Shown here: piece by piece, positions 8,240 through 17,336 of the stretch
Numbering within the stretch: the stretch's first letter is position 1
Layout of the letters: each line of letters starts with the position of its first letter
Assembly (NCBI RefSeq): GCF_002245535.1
Contig: NZ_NKCN01000003.1
Span: 310,001 to 374,000 of the forward strand
Direction: 5' to 3'
Source of the DNA: Mycobacterium lehmannii
GTDB lineage: Bacteria > Actinomycetota > Actinomycetes > Mycobacteriales > Mycobacteriaceae
DNA: 64,000 nt
The notes under the pieces: generated by a model
Seen by the model: only the letters and a program-made list of their open reading frames with translations
The model's database searches: none
Told to the model about the DNA's origin: nothing
Position numbers and translations under genes: made by a program

Positions 8240-9688
8240 ATGGCCGTCCGCCGGACCCGGCCGCCGCAGCCGCTGGCACCGCACGGCCTGCCCGGTCATC
8301 TCGTCGGGTTCGTCGAAGCGCTACGGGCACAAGGTATTTCGGTTGGACCGTCGGAGACCGTAGACGCCGGACGGGTGCTCTCGGTGCTGGGACTTGGCGA
8401 CCGCGACGCGTTGCGCGAAGGCATCGCGTGCGCAGTGTTGCGCCGCCCCGACCACCGCGACACCTACGACGCGATGTTCGACCTGTGGTTCCCCGCCGCA
8501 CTGGGCGCCAGGACGATCCTGGTCGAGGACGACGACGACACCGACGCCGAGGAGCCGGGTCTGCCGCCCGAAGACGTCGAGGCGATGCGCGCGGCGCTGC
8601 TGGACATGCTGGCCGAAAACCAGGACCTGGCCAACCTCGACGAGCGGATGGCCGCGATGATCGCCCAGATCGTCGAGGCCTACGGCCGGTACAACTCCAG
8701 TCGGGGTCCGTCGTACTCGTCGTATCAGGCGCTCAAGGCGATGAACCTGGACGACCTCGAGGGCCGGCTGCTGGCCGGTCTGCTGGCGCCCTACGGCGAC
8801 GAGCCGACACCGACGCAAGAGCAGATCGCCAAAGCGCTTGCCGCGCAACGCATCAACCAGCTGCGCAAGATGGTGGAGGGCGAGACCAAACGGCGCACCG
8901 CCGAGCAGCTCGGCCGCGACCACGTGCAGATGTACGGGGTGCCGCAGCTCGCCGAGAACGTCGAGTTCCTGCGCGCCTCCGGGGATCAGCTGCGTCAGAT
9001 GCGCCGGGTGGTCCAACCGCTGGCCCGCACGCTGGCGACCCGGCTGGCCGCGCGGCGACGACGGTCGCGCGCCGGTGAGATCGACCTGCGCAAGACGCTG
9101 CGCAAATCGATGTCGACGGGCGGGGTGCCGATCGACGTCGTGCTGAAGAAACCCCATCCGGCGCGGCCCGAGCTGGTCGTGTTGTGCGACGTGTCCGGTT
9201 CGGTCGCCGGCTTCAGCCACTTCACGCTGCTGCTGGTGCACGCGCTGCGCCAGCAGTTCAGTCGGGTTCGCGTCTTTGCTTTCATCGACACCACCGACGA
9301 GGTCACCGAACTGTTCGGGCCCGACGCCGACCTGGCGGTCGCCGTGCAGCGGATCACCCGTGAGGCCGGGGTGTACACCCGCGACGGGCACTCCGACTAC
9401 GGGCATGCGTTCGTGTCGTTCATGGACCGATGGCCCAACGCGCTGTCACCCCGCAGCGCACTGCTGATCCTGGGCGACGGCCGCAACAACTACCGCAACC
9501 CCGAGATCGAGCTGCTCGCACACATGGTCAACTCGAGCAGGCACGCGCACTGGCTGAACCCCGAACCGCGACACCTGTGGGGCAGCGGCGACTCGGCGGT
9601 GCCGCGCTACCAAGACGTCATCACCATGCACGAATGCCGCTCGGCCAAGCAGCTGGCCACGGTGATCGACCAGCTGCTACCGGTCTGA
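8240..9688 (+). CDS. VWA domain-containing protein (CoxE-like), MoxR partner
   Basis: 482 residues. The C-terminal von Willebrand A domain has the metal-ion-dependent adhesion site VLCDVSGSVAGFS near residue 315, then TTDEVTELF and the GDGRNNYRNPE loop. The N-terminal half is a helical region found in CoxE-like proteins, with an acidic patch DDDDTDAEE. It starts one base after the MoxR stop, so the two are certainly co-expressed. In related systems the pair remodels a metalloenzyme or envelope complex; no client gene is nearby. Confidence 0.88.
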   Translation: MAVRRTRPPQPLAPHGLPGHLVGFVEALRAQGISVGPSETVDAGRVLSVLGLGDRDALREGIACAVLRRPDHRDTYDAMFDLWFPAALGARTILVEDDDDTDAEEPGLPPEDVEAMRAALLDMLAENQDLANLDERMAAMIAQIVEAYGRYNSSRGPSYSSYQALKAMNLDDLEGRLLAGLLAPYGDEPTPTQEQIAKALAAQRINQLRKMVEGETKRRTAEQLGRDHVQMYGVPQLAENVEFLRASGDQLRQMRRVVQPLARTLATRLAARRRRSRAGEIDLRKTLRKSMSTGGVPIDVVLKKPHPARPELVVLCDVSGSVAGFSHFTLLLVHALRQQFSRVRVFAFIDTTDEVTELFGPDADLAVAVQRITREAGVYTRDGHSDYGHAFVSFMDRWPNALSPRSALLILGDGRNNYRNPEIELLAHMVNSSRHAHWLNPEPRHLWGSGDSAVPRYQDVITMHECRSAKQLATVIDQLLPV

Positions 9689-9694
9689 CTTGTT

Positions 9695-9757
9695 CCGCGA
9701 AATTGCGTTCCAGCAGAGAAAGTGCGAGTAGAGCCCTGCTGGAATGCCATTTCGCGG
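9695..9757. repeat. Long inverted repeat upstream of nadD
   Basis: Arms 9695-9716 and 9736-9757 (22 bases each) match at 20 positions around a 19-base loop. The arms begin CCGCGAAATTGCGTTCCAGC. It lies between the VWA stop and the nadD start, too long for a simple terminator. A related sequence in opposite orientation occurs at 25464-25524, including similarity in the loop, so this is probably a dispersed palindromic element. Confidence 0.75.
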
Positions 9758-9765
9758 CAGCCCCG

Positions 9766-9771
9766 TAAGCT
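9766..9771 (+). promoter_or_regulatory. -10 hexamer before nadD
   Basis: TAAGCT fits TANNNT and ends eight bases before the GTG, suggesting a leaderless nadD-rsfS-gpgP-octT-degV transcript starting just after the inverted repeat. Confidence 0.5.
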
Positions 9772-9779
9772 GGCTATTC

Positions 9780-10415
9780 GTGGCTCCGCGACGCAGGCTC
9801 GGCGTGATGGGTGGGACGTTCGATCCCATCCACAACGGCCACCTGGTAGCCGCTTCCGAGGTGGCCGATTTGTTCGGGCTCGACGAGGTCGTGTTCGTCC
9901 CCACCGGACAGCCCTGGCAGAAGGACCGCGACGTCACCGCCGCCGAGGACCGCTACCTGATGACGGTGATCGCCACGGCCTCCAATCCGCGGTTCAGTGT
10001 GAGCCGCGTCGACATCGACCGGGGCGGGCCCACCTACACCAAGGACACGCTGCGCGATCTGCATGCGCTCAACCCCGACGCCGATCTGTACTTCATCACC
10101 GGGGCCGACGCGCTCGCGTCGATACTTACGTGGCAGAACTGGGAGGACATGTTCGCGATCGCGAACTTCGTGGGTGTCAGCAGGCCCGGCTACGAACTGG
10201 ACGGCAAGCACATCGCCGCGGCGGTCAAGGAGTTGCCGGACGACGCGCTGCGCCTGGTCGAGGTGCCCGCGCTGGCCATCTCCTCGACCGACTGCCGGAA
10301 GCGCGCCCAGGAGAACCGGCCGATCTGGTACCTGGTGCCGGACGGCGTCGTGCAATACGTGGCGAAGCGCAAACTCTATGCCCAACCGCTGACAACTCAA
10401 GGAAAGCATCGATGA
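9780..10415 (+). CDS. nadD: Nicotinate-nucleotide adenylyltransferase
   Basis: Joins nicotinate mononucleotide to AMP from ATP to make deamido-NAD, the substrate of the nadE product in this window. The nucleotidyltransferase motif [11 protein letters not shown] is at the N-terminus and the second motif ISSTDCR near the C-terminus. 211 residues from the GTG start, matching where M. tuberculosis NadD homology begins ([12 protein letters not shown]). An ATG 12 codons upstream lies inside the inverted repeat and is less likely. It heads a tightly coupled operon; its stop overlaps rsfS. Confidence 0.95.
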   Translation: MAPRRRLGVMGGTFDPIHNGHLVAASEVADLFGLDEVVFVPTGQPWQKDRDVTAAEDRYLMTVIATASNPRFSVSRVDIDRGGPTYTKDTLRDLHALNPDADLYFITGADALASILTWQNWEDMFAIANFVGVSRPGYELDGKHIAAAVKELPDDALRLVEVPALAISSTDCRKRAQENRPIWYLVPDGVVQYVAKRKLYAQPLTTQGKHR

Positions 10416-10813
10416 GCGCCTCCGACGAAGCCGTTCGCATGGCGACGGTGGCCGCGAAGGCGGCCGCATCCAAAGTGGCCGACGACGTGGTCGTGATCGA
10501 CGTGTCGGGTCAACTCGTCATCACCGACTGCTTCGTCATCGCCTCGGCCTCCAACGAGCGTCAGGTCAATGCGATCGTCGACGAGGTCGAGGAGAAGATG
10601 CGTGTCGCCGGCTACAAACCGGCCCGCCGCGAAGGCGCCCGCGAAGGCCGCTGGACGCTGTTGGACTACGTCGACATCGTGGTGCACATCCAGCATCAGG
10701 ACGAGCGCAACTTCTATGCGCTGGACCGCCTGTGGAAAGACTGCCCGACGATCCCCGTCGATGTCGGTGAGCCGTCGGCGCGGGCAGCCGCGGACGAGGA
10801 CGGCGGGCCGTGA
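10412..10813 (+). CDS. rsfS: Ribosome silencing factor RsfS
   Basis: 133 residues of the DUF143/RsfS fold ([26 protein letters not shown], then [24 protein letters not shown] and the tail LERLWKD-like LDRLWKDCP). RsfS binds ribosomal protein L14 on the 50S subunit and blocks subunit joining in starvation. It overlaps nadD by ATGA and gpgP by four bases, the standard mycobacterial arrangement. Confidence 0.95.
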   Translation: MSASDEAVRMATVAAKAAASKVADDVVVIDVSGQLVITDCFVIASASNERQVNAIVDEVEEKMRVAGYKPARREGAREGRWTLLDYVDIVVHIQHQDERNFYALDRLWKDCPTIPVDVGEPSARAAADEDGGP

Positions 10814-11493
10814 GGAGGATCCGGCGCCTGGTCATGCTCCGGCACGGGCAGACCGAGTACAACGCGGGCAGCCGGATGCAGGGCCAGCTGGACACCGACC
10901 TGAGCGATCTGGGACGTCATCAAGCCGTCGCCGCCGCCGAGGTGTTGGCCAAACGCCGACCGCAGGCGATCGTGTCGTCGGATCTGCGCCGCGCCCTCGA
11001 CACCGCAGTCGCGCTGGGCGAACACGCTGGAATGCCGGTGACCGTCGACACCCGCCTGCGGGAGACCCACCTCGGCCAGTGGCAGGGTATGACGCACCTG
11101 GAGGTCGACGCCGTCGCGCCGGGAGCCAGGCTGGCATGGCGCGACGACTCACGGTGGGCGCCGCCGGGCGGTGAGAGCCGCGTCGACGTCGCGGTGCGGA
11201 GCAGGCCGCTGGTCGACGAGCTCGTCGACGAACACGCCGAGTGGGGGCTGGACCAATCCGGCGACGGACCGGACCGGCCGGTGGTGCTGGTCGCCCACGG
11301 CGGGTTGATCGCGGCGCTGACCGCCTCGCTGCTCGACCTGCCGGTGGACAATTGGCCGATACTGGGCGGAATGGGCAACGCCAGCTGGGTGCAGCTGTCC
11401 GGCCACAGCGCGGTCGACGCGGCAGCCGACGATATCCGCTGGCGGCTCGACGTGTGGAACGCCTCAGCGCAGGTTGCCGGCGATGTCCTCTGA
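10810..11493 (+). CDS. gpgP: Glucosyl-3-phosphoglycerate phosphatase (histidine phosphatase family)
   Basis: 227 residues of the phosphoglycerate-mutase-like fold with the catalytic RHG motif ([12 protein letters not shown]) at the N-terminus and the second histidine in [12 protein letters not shown]. In M. tuberculosis the syntenic Rv2419c dephosphorylates glucosyl-3-phosphoglycerate to glucosylglycerate, an early step of methylglucose lipopolysaccharide synthesis. The next gene, octT, acts in the same pathway. GTG start, coupled to rsfS by a four-base overlap. Confidence 0.9.
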   Translation: MRRIRRLVMLRHGQTEYNAGSRMQGQLDTDLSDLGRHQAVAAAEVLAKRRPQAIVSSDLRRALDTAVALGEHAGMPVTVDTRLRETHLGQWQGMTHLEVDAVAPGARLAWRDDSRWAPPGGESRVDVAVRSRPLVDELVDEHAEWGLDQSGDGPDRPVVLVAHGGLIAALTASLLDLPVDNWPILGGMGNASWVQLSGHSAVDAAADDIRWRLDVWNASAQVAGDVL

Positions 11494-12205
11494 GCGTCGG
11501 ACCCTGCTGGTCTTCTGCGATTCGCTGTCCTACTACGGGCCGACCGGCGGGCTGCCCTCCGACGACCCGCGTATCTGGCCAAACATCGTTGCCGCACAAT
11601 TGGATTGGGATCTCGAGCTGATCGGACGGATCGGCTGGACGTGTCGCGACGTGTGGTGGGCGGCCACACAGGATCCGCGGGCCTGGGCGGCGCTTCCGCG
11701 GGCCGGTGCGGTCGTGTTCGCCACGGGCGGGATGGATTCGCTGCCATCGCCGCTGCCGACCGCGCTGCGCGAACTCATCCGCTACGTGCGCCCGCCGTTG
11801 CTGCGGCGCTGGGTGCGTGACGGGTACTGCTGGGTGCAGCCGCGCCTGTCGCCGGTGGCGCGAGCGGCGCTGCCCCCGCACCTGTCCGCCGAGTACCTCG
11901 AGATGACGCGTGGCGCGATCGACTTCAACCGCCCCGGGATTCCCGTCGTCGCGTGCCTGCCCTCGGTGCACATCGCCGACACGTACGGCAGGGCGCACCA
12001 CGGCCGCGCGGGCACGGTCAAGGCGCTCACCGAATGGGCTGGGCAGCATGATGTTCCGCTCGTCGACCTCAAGGCGGCGGTCGGTGAGTACGTCATGAGC
12101 GGACAGGGCAACCCCGACGGGATCCACTGGAACTTCGAAGCCCATCGGGCCGTCGCGGACTCGATGCTCAAAGCGCTCGCCGAAGCCGGCGTGCCATGTC
12201 GGTGA
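11483..12205 (+). CDS. octT: Diglucosylglycerate octanoyltransferase (SGNH fold)
   Basis: 240 residues syntenic with Rv2418c (OctT), which octanoylates diglucosylglycerate in methylglucose lipopolysaccharide assembly. The SGNH-like blocks are [12 protein letters not shown] near the N-terminus (nucleophile Ser within CDSL) and the C-terminal DGIHWN containing Asp-x-x-His. It overlaps gpgP by 11 bases and the DegV gene by 10. The ATG was preferred to an in-frame TTG three codons upstream. Confidence 0.87.
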   Translation: MSSERRTLLVFCDSLSYYGPTGGLPSDDPRIWPNIVAAQLDWDLELIGRIGWTCRDVWWAATQDPRAWAALPRAGAVVFATGGMDSLPSPLPTALRELIRYVRPPLLRRWVRDGYCWVQPRLSPVARAALPPHLSAEYLEMTRGAIDFNRPGIPVVACLPSVHIADTYGRAHHGRAGTVKALTEWAGQHDVPLVDLKAAVGEYVMSGQGNPDGIHWNFEAHRAVADSMLKALAEAGVPCR

Positions 12206-13032
12206 TCGTGGTGACCGACTCGTCGTCGCGGTTGGCGCCCGACGAGTTGAAACAGTGGGACATCCGGCAGGTGCCGTTGCATGTGCTGGTCGATGTGATC
12301 GATCTGCGCGACGGGATCGACGAAGTGCCCTACGACATCCACGACGTACCGCGCGCCAGCACCGCCGGGGCGGCGCCCGCCGACCTCGTCGACACTTACC
12401 GGCAAGCGCTTCGGGACAGTGGCGGCGACGGCGTGGTCGCGGTGCACCTGTCGTCGGCGCTGTCGAGCAGTTACAGTTCGGCGGTCCAGGCGGCCCGCGA
12501 GTTCGGATCGTTGGTGCGGGTGGTGAACTCGCGGTCGGCGGCGATGGGGGTGGGCTTCACGGCCGTGGCGGCGGCCAAGGCCGCGGTGTCCGGCTCGGAC
12601 TTGGATTCGGTTGAGGCCGTTGCTCGTTCGGCGGCTCAGCGCACCCATGCGTTCATCGTGGTGCACCGGCTGGACAACCTGCGGCGAAGCGGGCGGATCG
12701 GGACCGCGGCGTCGTGGTTGGGGACTGCGCTGTCGCTCAAACCGCTGCTGCGCCTCGATGTCGACGGCCGGCTCGTACTCGATCAGCGGATCCGGACGAT
12801 CACCAAGGCACACGCCGCGATGGTGGACCGCATCGCCGAACTCGTCGGTGAGCGTCAGGCCTCGATCGCCGTGCACCATGTCGACAACCACGACGGCGCC
12901 GACCAGGTCGGCGCCGCGCTGACCGATCGGCTTCCGCAGCTCCAATCGCTCACCGTCACCGATATGGGGCCGGTGCTGGCGATTCATCTCGGCGCCGGTG
13001 CGATCGGCGTCGTCGTCCAACTGGCCGAATAA
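12196..13032 (+). CDS. DegV family fatty acid-binding protein
   Basis: 278 residues starting [13 protein letters not shown], the DegV signature, with YRQALRDSG and [15 protein letters not shown] typical of the lipid-binding two-domain fold. Members bind a fatty acid and in Firmicutes (FakB) present it to a kinase; no such kinase is visible here. Last gene of the nadD operon, the same position as Rv2417c. Confidence 0.9.
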   Translation: MSVIVVTDSSSRLAPDELKQWDIRQVPLHVLVDVIDLRDGIDEVPYDIHDVPRASTAGAAPADLVDTYRQALRDSGGDGVVAVHLSSALSSSYSSAVQAAREFGSLVRVVNSRSAAMGVGFTAVAAAKAAVSGSDLDSVEAVARSAAQRTHAFIVVHRLDNLRRSGRIGTAASWLGTALSLKPLLRLDVDGRLVLDQRIRTITKAHAAMVDRIAELVGERQASIAVHHVDNHDGADQVGAALTDRLPQLQSLTVTDMGPVLAIHLGAGAIGVVVQLAE

Positions 13033-13094
13033 CGTCCGCCGATCGCACGCTTTCCACCTGTGTTTCGCGTACACAACCGTGCGCGCGATGGGCC

Positions 13095-13126
13095 TTGTGA
13101 GACAGATTGGTAAGTGGTAGCTTACC
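13095..13126 (+). promoter_or_regulatory. Promoter and self-operator of the ArsR-type gene
   Basis: A TTGTGA -35 (13095-13100) is 17 bases from a TAGCTT -10 (13118-13123), which ends seven bases before the GTG. The perfect inverted repeat GGTAAG-N6-CTTACC (13109-13126) covers the -10 box, so a bound repressor would block it. A leaderless autoregulated transcript is inferred. Confidence 0.6.
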
Positions 13127-13130
13127 GTTC

Positions 13131-13451
13131 GTGCTGGCTTACCAAGAGGGTGACGCTTGGGTGGCGATGGCCGACCGCACCCGGCGGTCGATCGTCGAAC
13201 GCCTCGCGCACCGGCCGATGGCGGTGGGCGAACTGGCGCGCGAACTTCCGGTCAGCAGGCCGGCGGTGTCGCAGCACCTCAAGGTGCTCAAGCTCGCGGG
13301 CTTGGTGTGCGACCACGCCGACGGCACCCGCCGCGTCTATCAACTGGAGCCCGCGGGCTTGGCCGCGATGCGGGCCGAACTCGATCGGTTCTGGATGCAG
13401 GCGTTGGCCGGTTTCAAGGAGATAGTCGAGAGCGAAGGAGATCCACCATGA
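13131..13451 (+). CDS. ArsR-family winged-helix regulator
   Basis: 106 residues: a DNA-binding domain with MAVGELARELPVSRPAVSQHLKVLK as helix-turn-helix and RRVYQLEPAGLAAMRAELDRFW as the dimerisation helix. No metal-binding cysteines or histidines are present, so it senses something else. It is the ArsR type that is typically paired with a SRPBCC-domain gene, as here (ATGA overlap). The GTG start is supported by the promoter spacing and by homology beginning at LAYQEGDAW. Confidence 0.87.
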   Translation: MLAYQEGDAWVAMADRTRRSIVERLAHRPMAVGELARELPVSRPAVSQHLKVLKLAGLVCDHADGTRRVYQLEPAGLAAMRAELDRFWMQALAGFKEIVESEGDPP

Positions 13452-13933
13452 CCTCAGCCCGGTCCGCGGTCATCCGCCACGACATCACGGTCAAAGCTCC
13501 TCTGGCGCGAGCGTTTCAGGTGTTCACCGAGAGATTCGGCGACTTCAAGCCCCGCGAGCACAACCTGCTGGGCGTGCCGATCGCGGAGACGGTGTTGGAA
13601 CCCCGCGCCGGCGGTCGCATCTACGACCGCGGTGTCGACGACAGCGTGTGCGTGTGGGCGCGGGTGCTCGTCGTCGAGCCTCCGCGCCGCCTCGTCTTCT
13701 CGTGGGACATCGGCGCGACGTGGCAGGTCGAATCGGATCCGACGCGGTGCAGCGAGGTGGAGGTGCTGTTCACCGCCGAGGCGGATGGTGGCACGCGCGT
13801 CACCCTCGAGCATCGCCACATCGAACGGCACGGCGACGGTTGGGATTCCGTGGCTTCCGGTGTCGGCGGGGATGCGGGTTGGCCGTTGTACCTGCGCCGG
13901 TTCGGTGAGCTGCTGGAGGGCGAGGCGCAATGA
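13448..13933 (+). CDS. SRPBCC / AHSA1-type lipid- or ligand-binding protein
   Basis: 161 residues of the START-like helix-grip fold: VIRHDITVKAPLARAFQVFTERF at the N-terminus, RIYDRGVDDSVCVWARVLVVEPPRRLVFSW in the middle and GWPLYLRRFGELL as the long C-terminal helix. Probably binds a small hydrophobic ligand; catalytic activity cannot be claimed. It is in one operon with the ArsR regulator and the DinB-like gene, coupled at both ends by ATGA overlaps. Confidence 0.85.
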   Translation: MTSARSAVIRHDITVKAPLARAFQVFTERFGDFKPREHNLLGVPIAETVLEPRAGGRIYDRGVDDSVCVWARVLVVEPPRRLVFSWDIGATWQVESDPTRCSEVEVLFTAEADGGTRVTLEHRHIERHGDGWDSVASGVGGDAGWPLYLRRFGELLEGEAQ

Positions 13934-14550
13934 CGGCCCCAATGCAGATGGCACGCGAGGAGCGCGAGGATTTCGCCGCGCTGCTCGACCAGTTGACCCC
14001 GGAGCAATGGGATCAGCCGAGTTTGTGCACGGACTGGCGGGTTCGCGATGTGGTCGCCCACGTCATCAGTTACGAGGATCTGAGCCGGCCCCGCGCAGTG
14101 GCCCGCATGGCATTGGGCCTACTGCGCCACAGGAATCCGAACGCGATCGGGGTCGCGCTGAACGCGGACAAGTCTCCGTCCGAACTCACCGCGCTGATGC
14201 GCAAGTACGCCCGGCCGCGCGGCAGCACGGCGGGATTCGACGGACGGATCGCGCTCACCGACGGGATGGTCCACCAACAGGACATCCGCCGACCGCTCGA
14301 CATGCCCCGCTTGATCAAACCCGAAAGACTGGTCGTTGCATTGGAATTCACCAAGTACGCGCCCTTCTTGAGGGGAGCGTGGCGGGCGCGCGGGCTACGA
14401 CTCGTCGCGACGGATCTCGACTGGACTCACGGCAGCGGCCCGGAGGTGCGGGGTAGCGGGGAGGCGCTGCTGATGGCGATGGCTGGGCGAGGCGCTGCGC
14501 TCAGCGATCTCGACGGACCCGGCAAAGCGAGACTGGCACAGCGGCTCTGA
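13930..14550 (+). CDS. Maleylpyruvate isomerase family (DinB-like) mycothiol-dependent-type protein
   Basis: 206 residues with the N-terminal four-helix-bundle signature of the mycothiol-dependent maleylpyruvate isomerase family (LLDQLTPEQWDQPSLCTDWRVRDVVAHVI, metal His in the last motif). Further His residues (GMVHQQDIRRPL) could complete the metal site. Such proteins use mycothiol to detoxify or isomerise electrophiles. Last gene of the ArsR operon; converges on the dehydrogenase gene with 19 bases between. Confidence 0.82.
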   Translation: MTAPMQMAREEREDFAALLDQLTPEQWDQPSLCTDWRVRDVVAHVISYEDLSRPRAVARMALGLLRHRNPNAIGVALNADKSPSELTALMRKYARPRGSTAGFDGRIALTDGMVHQQDIRRPLDMPRLIKPERLVVALEFTKYAPFLRGAWRARGLRLVATDLDWTHGSGPEVRGSGEALLMAMAGRGAALSDLDGPGKARLAQRL

Positions 14551-14569
14551 GCGTGCGGCACCGTTGAGT

Positions 14570-15622
14570 TCACACCGCCGCGCGCCCGGTGATCGGCGGA
14601 AGGTCCTTGAGCGTCACGATGCCGGCCGGCGCCGCCACCACTGCGGGTACGGCGTTGGTCACCGGCAGCGCGGTGTAGATCATGCCCAGGCCCATGAAGC
14701 CGGGTTCGGTCCAGTCCCTGGGCGGCAGGCAATGCAGCACCGTGCGCATATTGGGCAGTCCGAACACCTGGATCACATGGCCGTGTTCGAGGGGCTTCGG
14801 CGGGGTGACGTGCTCGCCCATGATCCAGTTGAATCCGACGCTGACGACGTTCTTTTCCCCCACCCAACCGCGGTGGTAACCGTGGACCCCGGCGACCGTG
14901 CCCTCGGGAATCCGCATGAACCCGAGATCGGAATCGCCGGTGGCCGCGGTGAACGTGACGTCGAAGGTCATCCGGTCGAGCGTTGCGCCGATCGCGTCGG
15001 CCATCATCGCCGCCGACTCGGCGAACACCTCGCTTTCGCGCCGCACGCTCTCGGCCAGCCCGGGGGTGGCCGGATCCTGCGAAAAGCCCATCGCGGTCTG
15101 CGTTCCCGCCGACTCATAGGTCGAACAATCCACCGACTCGGTGATACGGATCTCGTCGACGCGTTCGCAGGCGCCCGAGAGCACCATCCCCACCATGTTG
15201 CTCATACCGGGATGCGCACCGCTGCCGAAGATCGTCGAATTGCCCTTCTCGCAGGCCTTTCGAATCCGGTCGAGGTCCTCGGGCGACTGCTTGCCGCCGG
15301 TGATCCACGCCGCGCTCGAGCAGACGTTGACGCCTGCCTCGAGAAGCCGGGCCAACTCGTCGATGTCGGGCCACAACGGGTTGTAGCAGCAGGCGTCGGG
15401 CCGTTGGGCCAGAAGCGCATCGATGTCGTTGGTAGCCGTCACTCCGGTGGGTTCGGGCCAGCCGGCCAGTTCCGCCGCGTCGACGCCGACCTTGTCGGCG
15501 CCGTGGGCGTAGACACCGACGAGCTCCATATCGTCTCGCCCGATGATCGCGTGCAGCGACCGGCGGCCGATGTTGCCGGTCGTCCACTGGATGACCCGCA
15601 GCGGCCGGTCAGCTGTCGTCAC
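14570..15622 (-). CDS. NAD(P)H-dependent dehydrogenase, dihydrodipicolinate reductase-like
   Basis: 350 residues with an N-terminal Rossmann fold (RVIQWTTGNIGRRSLHAII) and a C-terminal region of the amine-dehydrogenase/dapB-like family (SGAHPGMSNMVGMVLSGACERVDEIRI). Mycobacteria carry many such paralogues of unknown substrate. The GTG start follows a GAGGAG site. Its upstream partner SDR gene ends 23 bases before it, so they probably form one transcript acting on a common ketone or alcohol substrate (inference). Confidence 0.83.
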   Translation of the reverse strand: MTTADRPLRVIQWTTGNIGRRSLHAIIGRDDMELVGVYAHGADKVGVDAAELAGWPEPTGVTATNDIDALLAQRPDACCYNPLWPDIDELARLLEAGVNVCSSAAWITGGKQSPEDLDRIRKACEKGNSTIFGSGAHPGMSNMVGMVLSGACERVDEIRITESVDCSTYESAGTQTAMGFSQDPATPGLAESVRRESEVFAESAAMMADAIGATLDRMTFDVTFTAATGDSDLGFMRIPEGTVAGVHGYHRGWVGEKNVVSVGFNWIMGEHVTPPKPLEHGHVIQVFGLPNMRTVLHCLPPRDWTEPGFMGLGMIYTALPVTNAVPAVVAAPAGIVTLKDLPPITGRAAV

Positions 15623-15645
15623 GAAAACTCCTCGGTGTCGGCGAT

Positions 15646-16452
15646 TCACATGTGGGTGCCGCCGTCGACGCGGACCTCGGTACCGGTGACGAAGTAGGCC
15701 TCCGGCGCAGCGAGCATGGCGACGACGGCCGCGACGGCGTCGGGTTTGGCGAACATCCCGTCACCGTCGACGGGCAGTGTCGGCATGATCTTGCCGAACA
15801 GCGTGTAGTCGGCGTCCTCCGGCAGGCCGGGTCCGACGCTCTGGCCGGATCGCCCTGTGCCGTCGGTCATTCCCGATGAGATCGACCCCGGCTGGACGCA
15901 GTTGAACCTGATGCCCTGCTTGCTGAACTCCAGTGCCAACGTGTGCGTCATCGCCTGGATGCCGCCCTTAGACGCCGCGTAGGCCGACATGTAGGGATGT
16001 GCGAAGCTCGCCGACGTCGAGCTGAAGTTGACCACTGCCGGGGCAGTGCCGATGCGCAGCGCAGGCAGGGCCTCGCGGGTGACCAGAAACGTCCCGATGA
16101 GGTTGATGCGTAAAACCTGTTCGAAGTCGGCAAGCGTGGTGTCGGCAAAGTGAGACGACCGGAGGATGCCCGCGGCGTTGACGAGCGCATCGAGACCGCC
16201 CATCGCGGCGACGGCGCGTGCGACCCCGGCTTGCACCGAATCCTCGCTGCCGACGTCCATCACCACGGTGGTGAGCCCGGCGGTCGTCTCACCGGCCTTG
16301 GCCTCGGTGTCGGCCAACCCGGCCTCGCTGACGTCGGCGGCGACCACGGTGCCGCCCTCGTCGAGGATCCGCAGGACCGTCGCCTGACCGATACCGGATC
16401 CCCCTCCGGTGATCAGCACCCGACGGTCGGTGAACCGCTGCAACGTCGCCAC
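15646..16452 (-). CDS. Short-chain dehydrogenase/reductase
   Basis: 268 residues of a classical SDR: cofactor motif TGGGSGIG near the N-terminus, NAAG at about residue 92, catalytic Ser (VNFSSTSAS) and YAASK. The cofactor is probably NAD(H), as an acidic residue follows the second strand (VVAADVSEAG). The C-terminus VTGTEVRVDGGTHM is typical of 3-alpha-hydroxysteroid or 3-oxoacyl reductase-like members. Substrate unknown. Confidence 0.9.
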   Translation of the reverse strand: MATLQRFTDRRVLITGGGSGIGQATVLRILDEGGTVVAADVSEAGLADTEAKAGETTAGLTTVVMDVGSEDSVQAGVARAVAAMGGLDALVNAAGILRSSHFADTTLADFEQVLRINLIGTFLVTREALPALRIGTAPAVVNFSSTSASFAHPYMSAYAASKGGIQAMTHTLALEFSKQGIRFNCVQPGSISSGMTDGTGRSGQSVGPGLPEDADYTLFGKIMPTLPVDGDGMFAKPDAVAAVVAMLAAPEAYFVTGTEVRVDGGTHM

Positions 16453-16489
16453 CGGGGGAATGCTAGTGCGTTGGCGCGGCGCGGCTGGG

Positions 16490-17224
16490 CTATTCCGGGT
16501 CGCGCTCGGCGGGGTCTTCGGAGGCGGATGCGTCGGCGTCGTCGGCAGGCCCGCTGGCGACGGTATCGGCCCCGGCAGGCAACGCCGGAGTGTCGGGTTC
16601 GTCGGGCAACGACAGCGCCACCCCGAGCGCGAGGAAGAACAGGATGAACAACGGCCCGCCGAGGTACGTGTTCATCGGGCCTCCCGGGGAGATGAAGCTT
16701 CCCGGCGGCCCGATGATCGTGATGGTCTCGATCAGCTGCTCGACGGCGAAGACCGCCGCGACGATGCCGAGCCAACGGGGGAAGCGTCCCTCGTTGGCCG
16801 CCAACAGGATCGGGGCGGCGACCATGATGTTCGCCACGGTCAGCAGGGGTCCGAACATCGTGACCACGTCGGCGAGCGCCCGCGCAGTTCCGGAGCCGAG
16901 ATCGCCGGGATGCAGCGATAACCCTGCGGTGAACCAGGTCGCGATGCTGATCTGGACGAGGACGACGGCCGACCCGATGGTGAACACGAACGCGTACGGT
17001 CCCGCGAGTCGGTCGCGGGCATGGCCGAACACCACCACCAGAGCCAGCGCGCCGAACGCCAGCAACAGCGCCTGGGTGCGCATCGCGCCGGAGTGTTCGT
17101 TGAGATGGGTGACGATGTCGAGGCCCGGGTGGTCGATGCCGGGCAGCGCCGGAACCGTCAGCAGCGCAACGGCGTACAGCACCGCGAACGCGATGGCCGC
17201 GACCATCGGCACTCGACGATCCAC
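16490..17224 (-). CDS. Conserved integral membrane protein (DUF4386-like)
   Basis: 244 residues with about six hydrophobic helices from residue 5 onward and an acidic, proline-rich cytoplasmic tail. The GTG start is six bases after TACAGT (17231-17236 on the complement), so the transcript is probably leaderless; a second in-frame GTG and an ATG follow within six codons. No catalytic motif was recognised and the function is unknown. Divergent from comEA. Confidence 0.7.
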   Translation of the reverse strand: MDRRVPMVAAIAFAVLYAVALLTVPALPGIDHPGLDIVTHLNEHSGAMRTQALLLAFGALALVVVFGHARDRLAGPYAFVFTIGSAVVLVQISIATWFTAGLSLHPGDLGSGTARALADVVTMFGPLLTVANIMVAAPILLAANEGRFPRWLGIVAAVFAVEQLIETITIIGPPGSFISPGGPMNTYLGGPLFILFFLALGVALSLPDEPDTPALPAGADTVASGPADDADASASEDPAERDPE

Positions 17225-17230
17225 AGCAAC

Positions 17231-17236
17231 ACTGTA
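17231..17236 (-). promoter_or_regulatory. -10 hexamer of the membrane protein gene
   Basis: TACAGT on the complement ends six bases before the GTG start, the spacing of a leaderless promoter. Confidence 0.5.
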
Positions 17237-17323
17237 GACATCGGCCCTATCCCCAACGCTCATTTCATCCACAGGGCGAGTCGCCGGCCGCCGCTGGCGA
17301 GTCCCGCGGTCGGTTCCCGCACC

Positions 17324-17329
17324 TAGCTT
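17324..17329 (+). promoter_or_regulatory. -10 hexamer of comEA
   Basis: TAGCTT ends seven bases before the comEA ATG. An earlier ATG at 17333 is followed by a stop after four codons, which supports the later start. Confidence 0.5.
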
Positions 17330-17336
17330 CACATGC

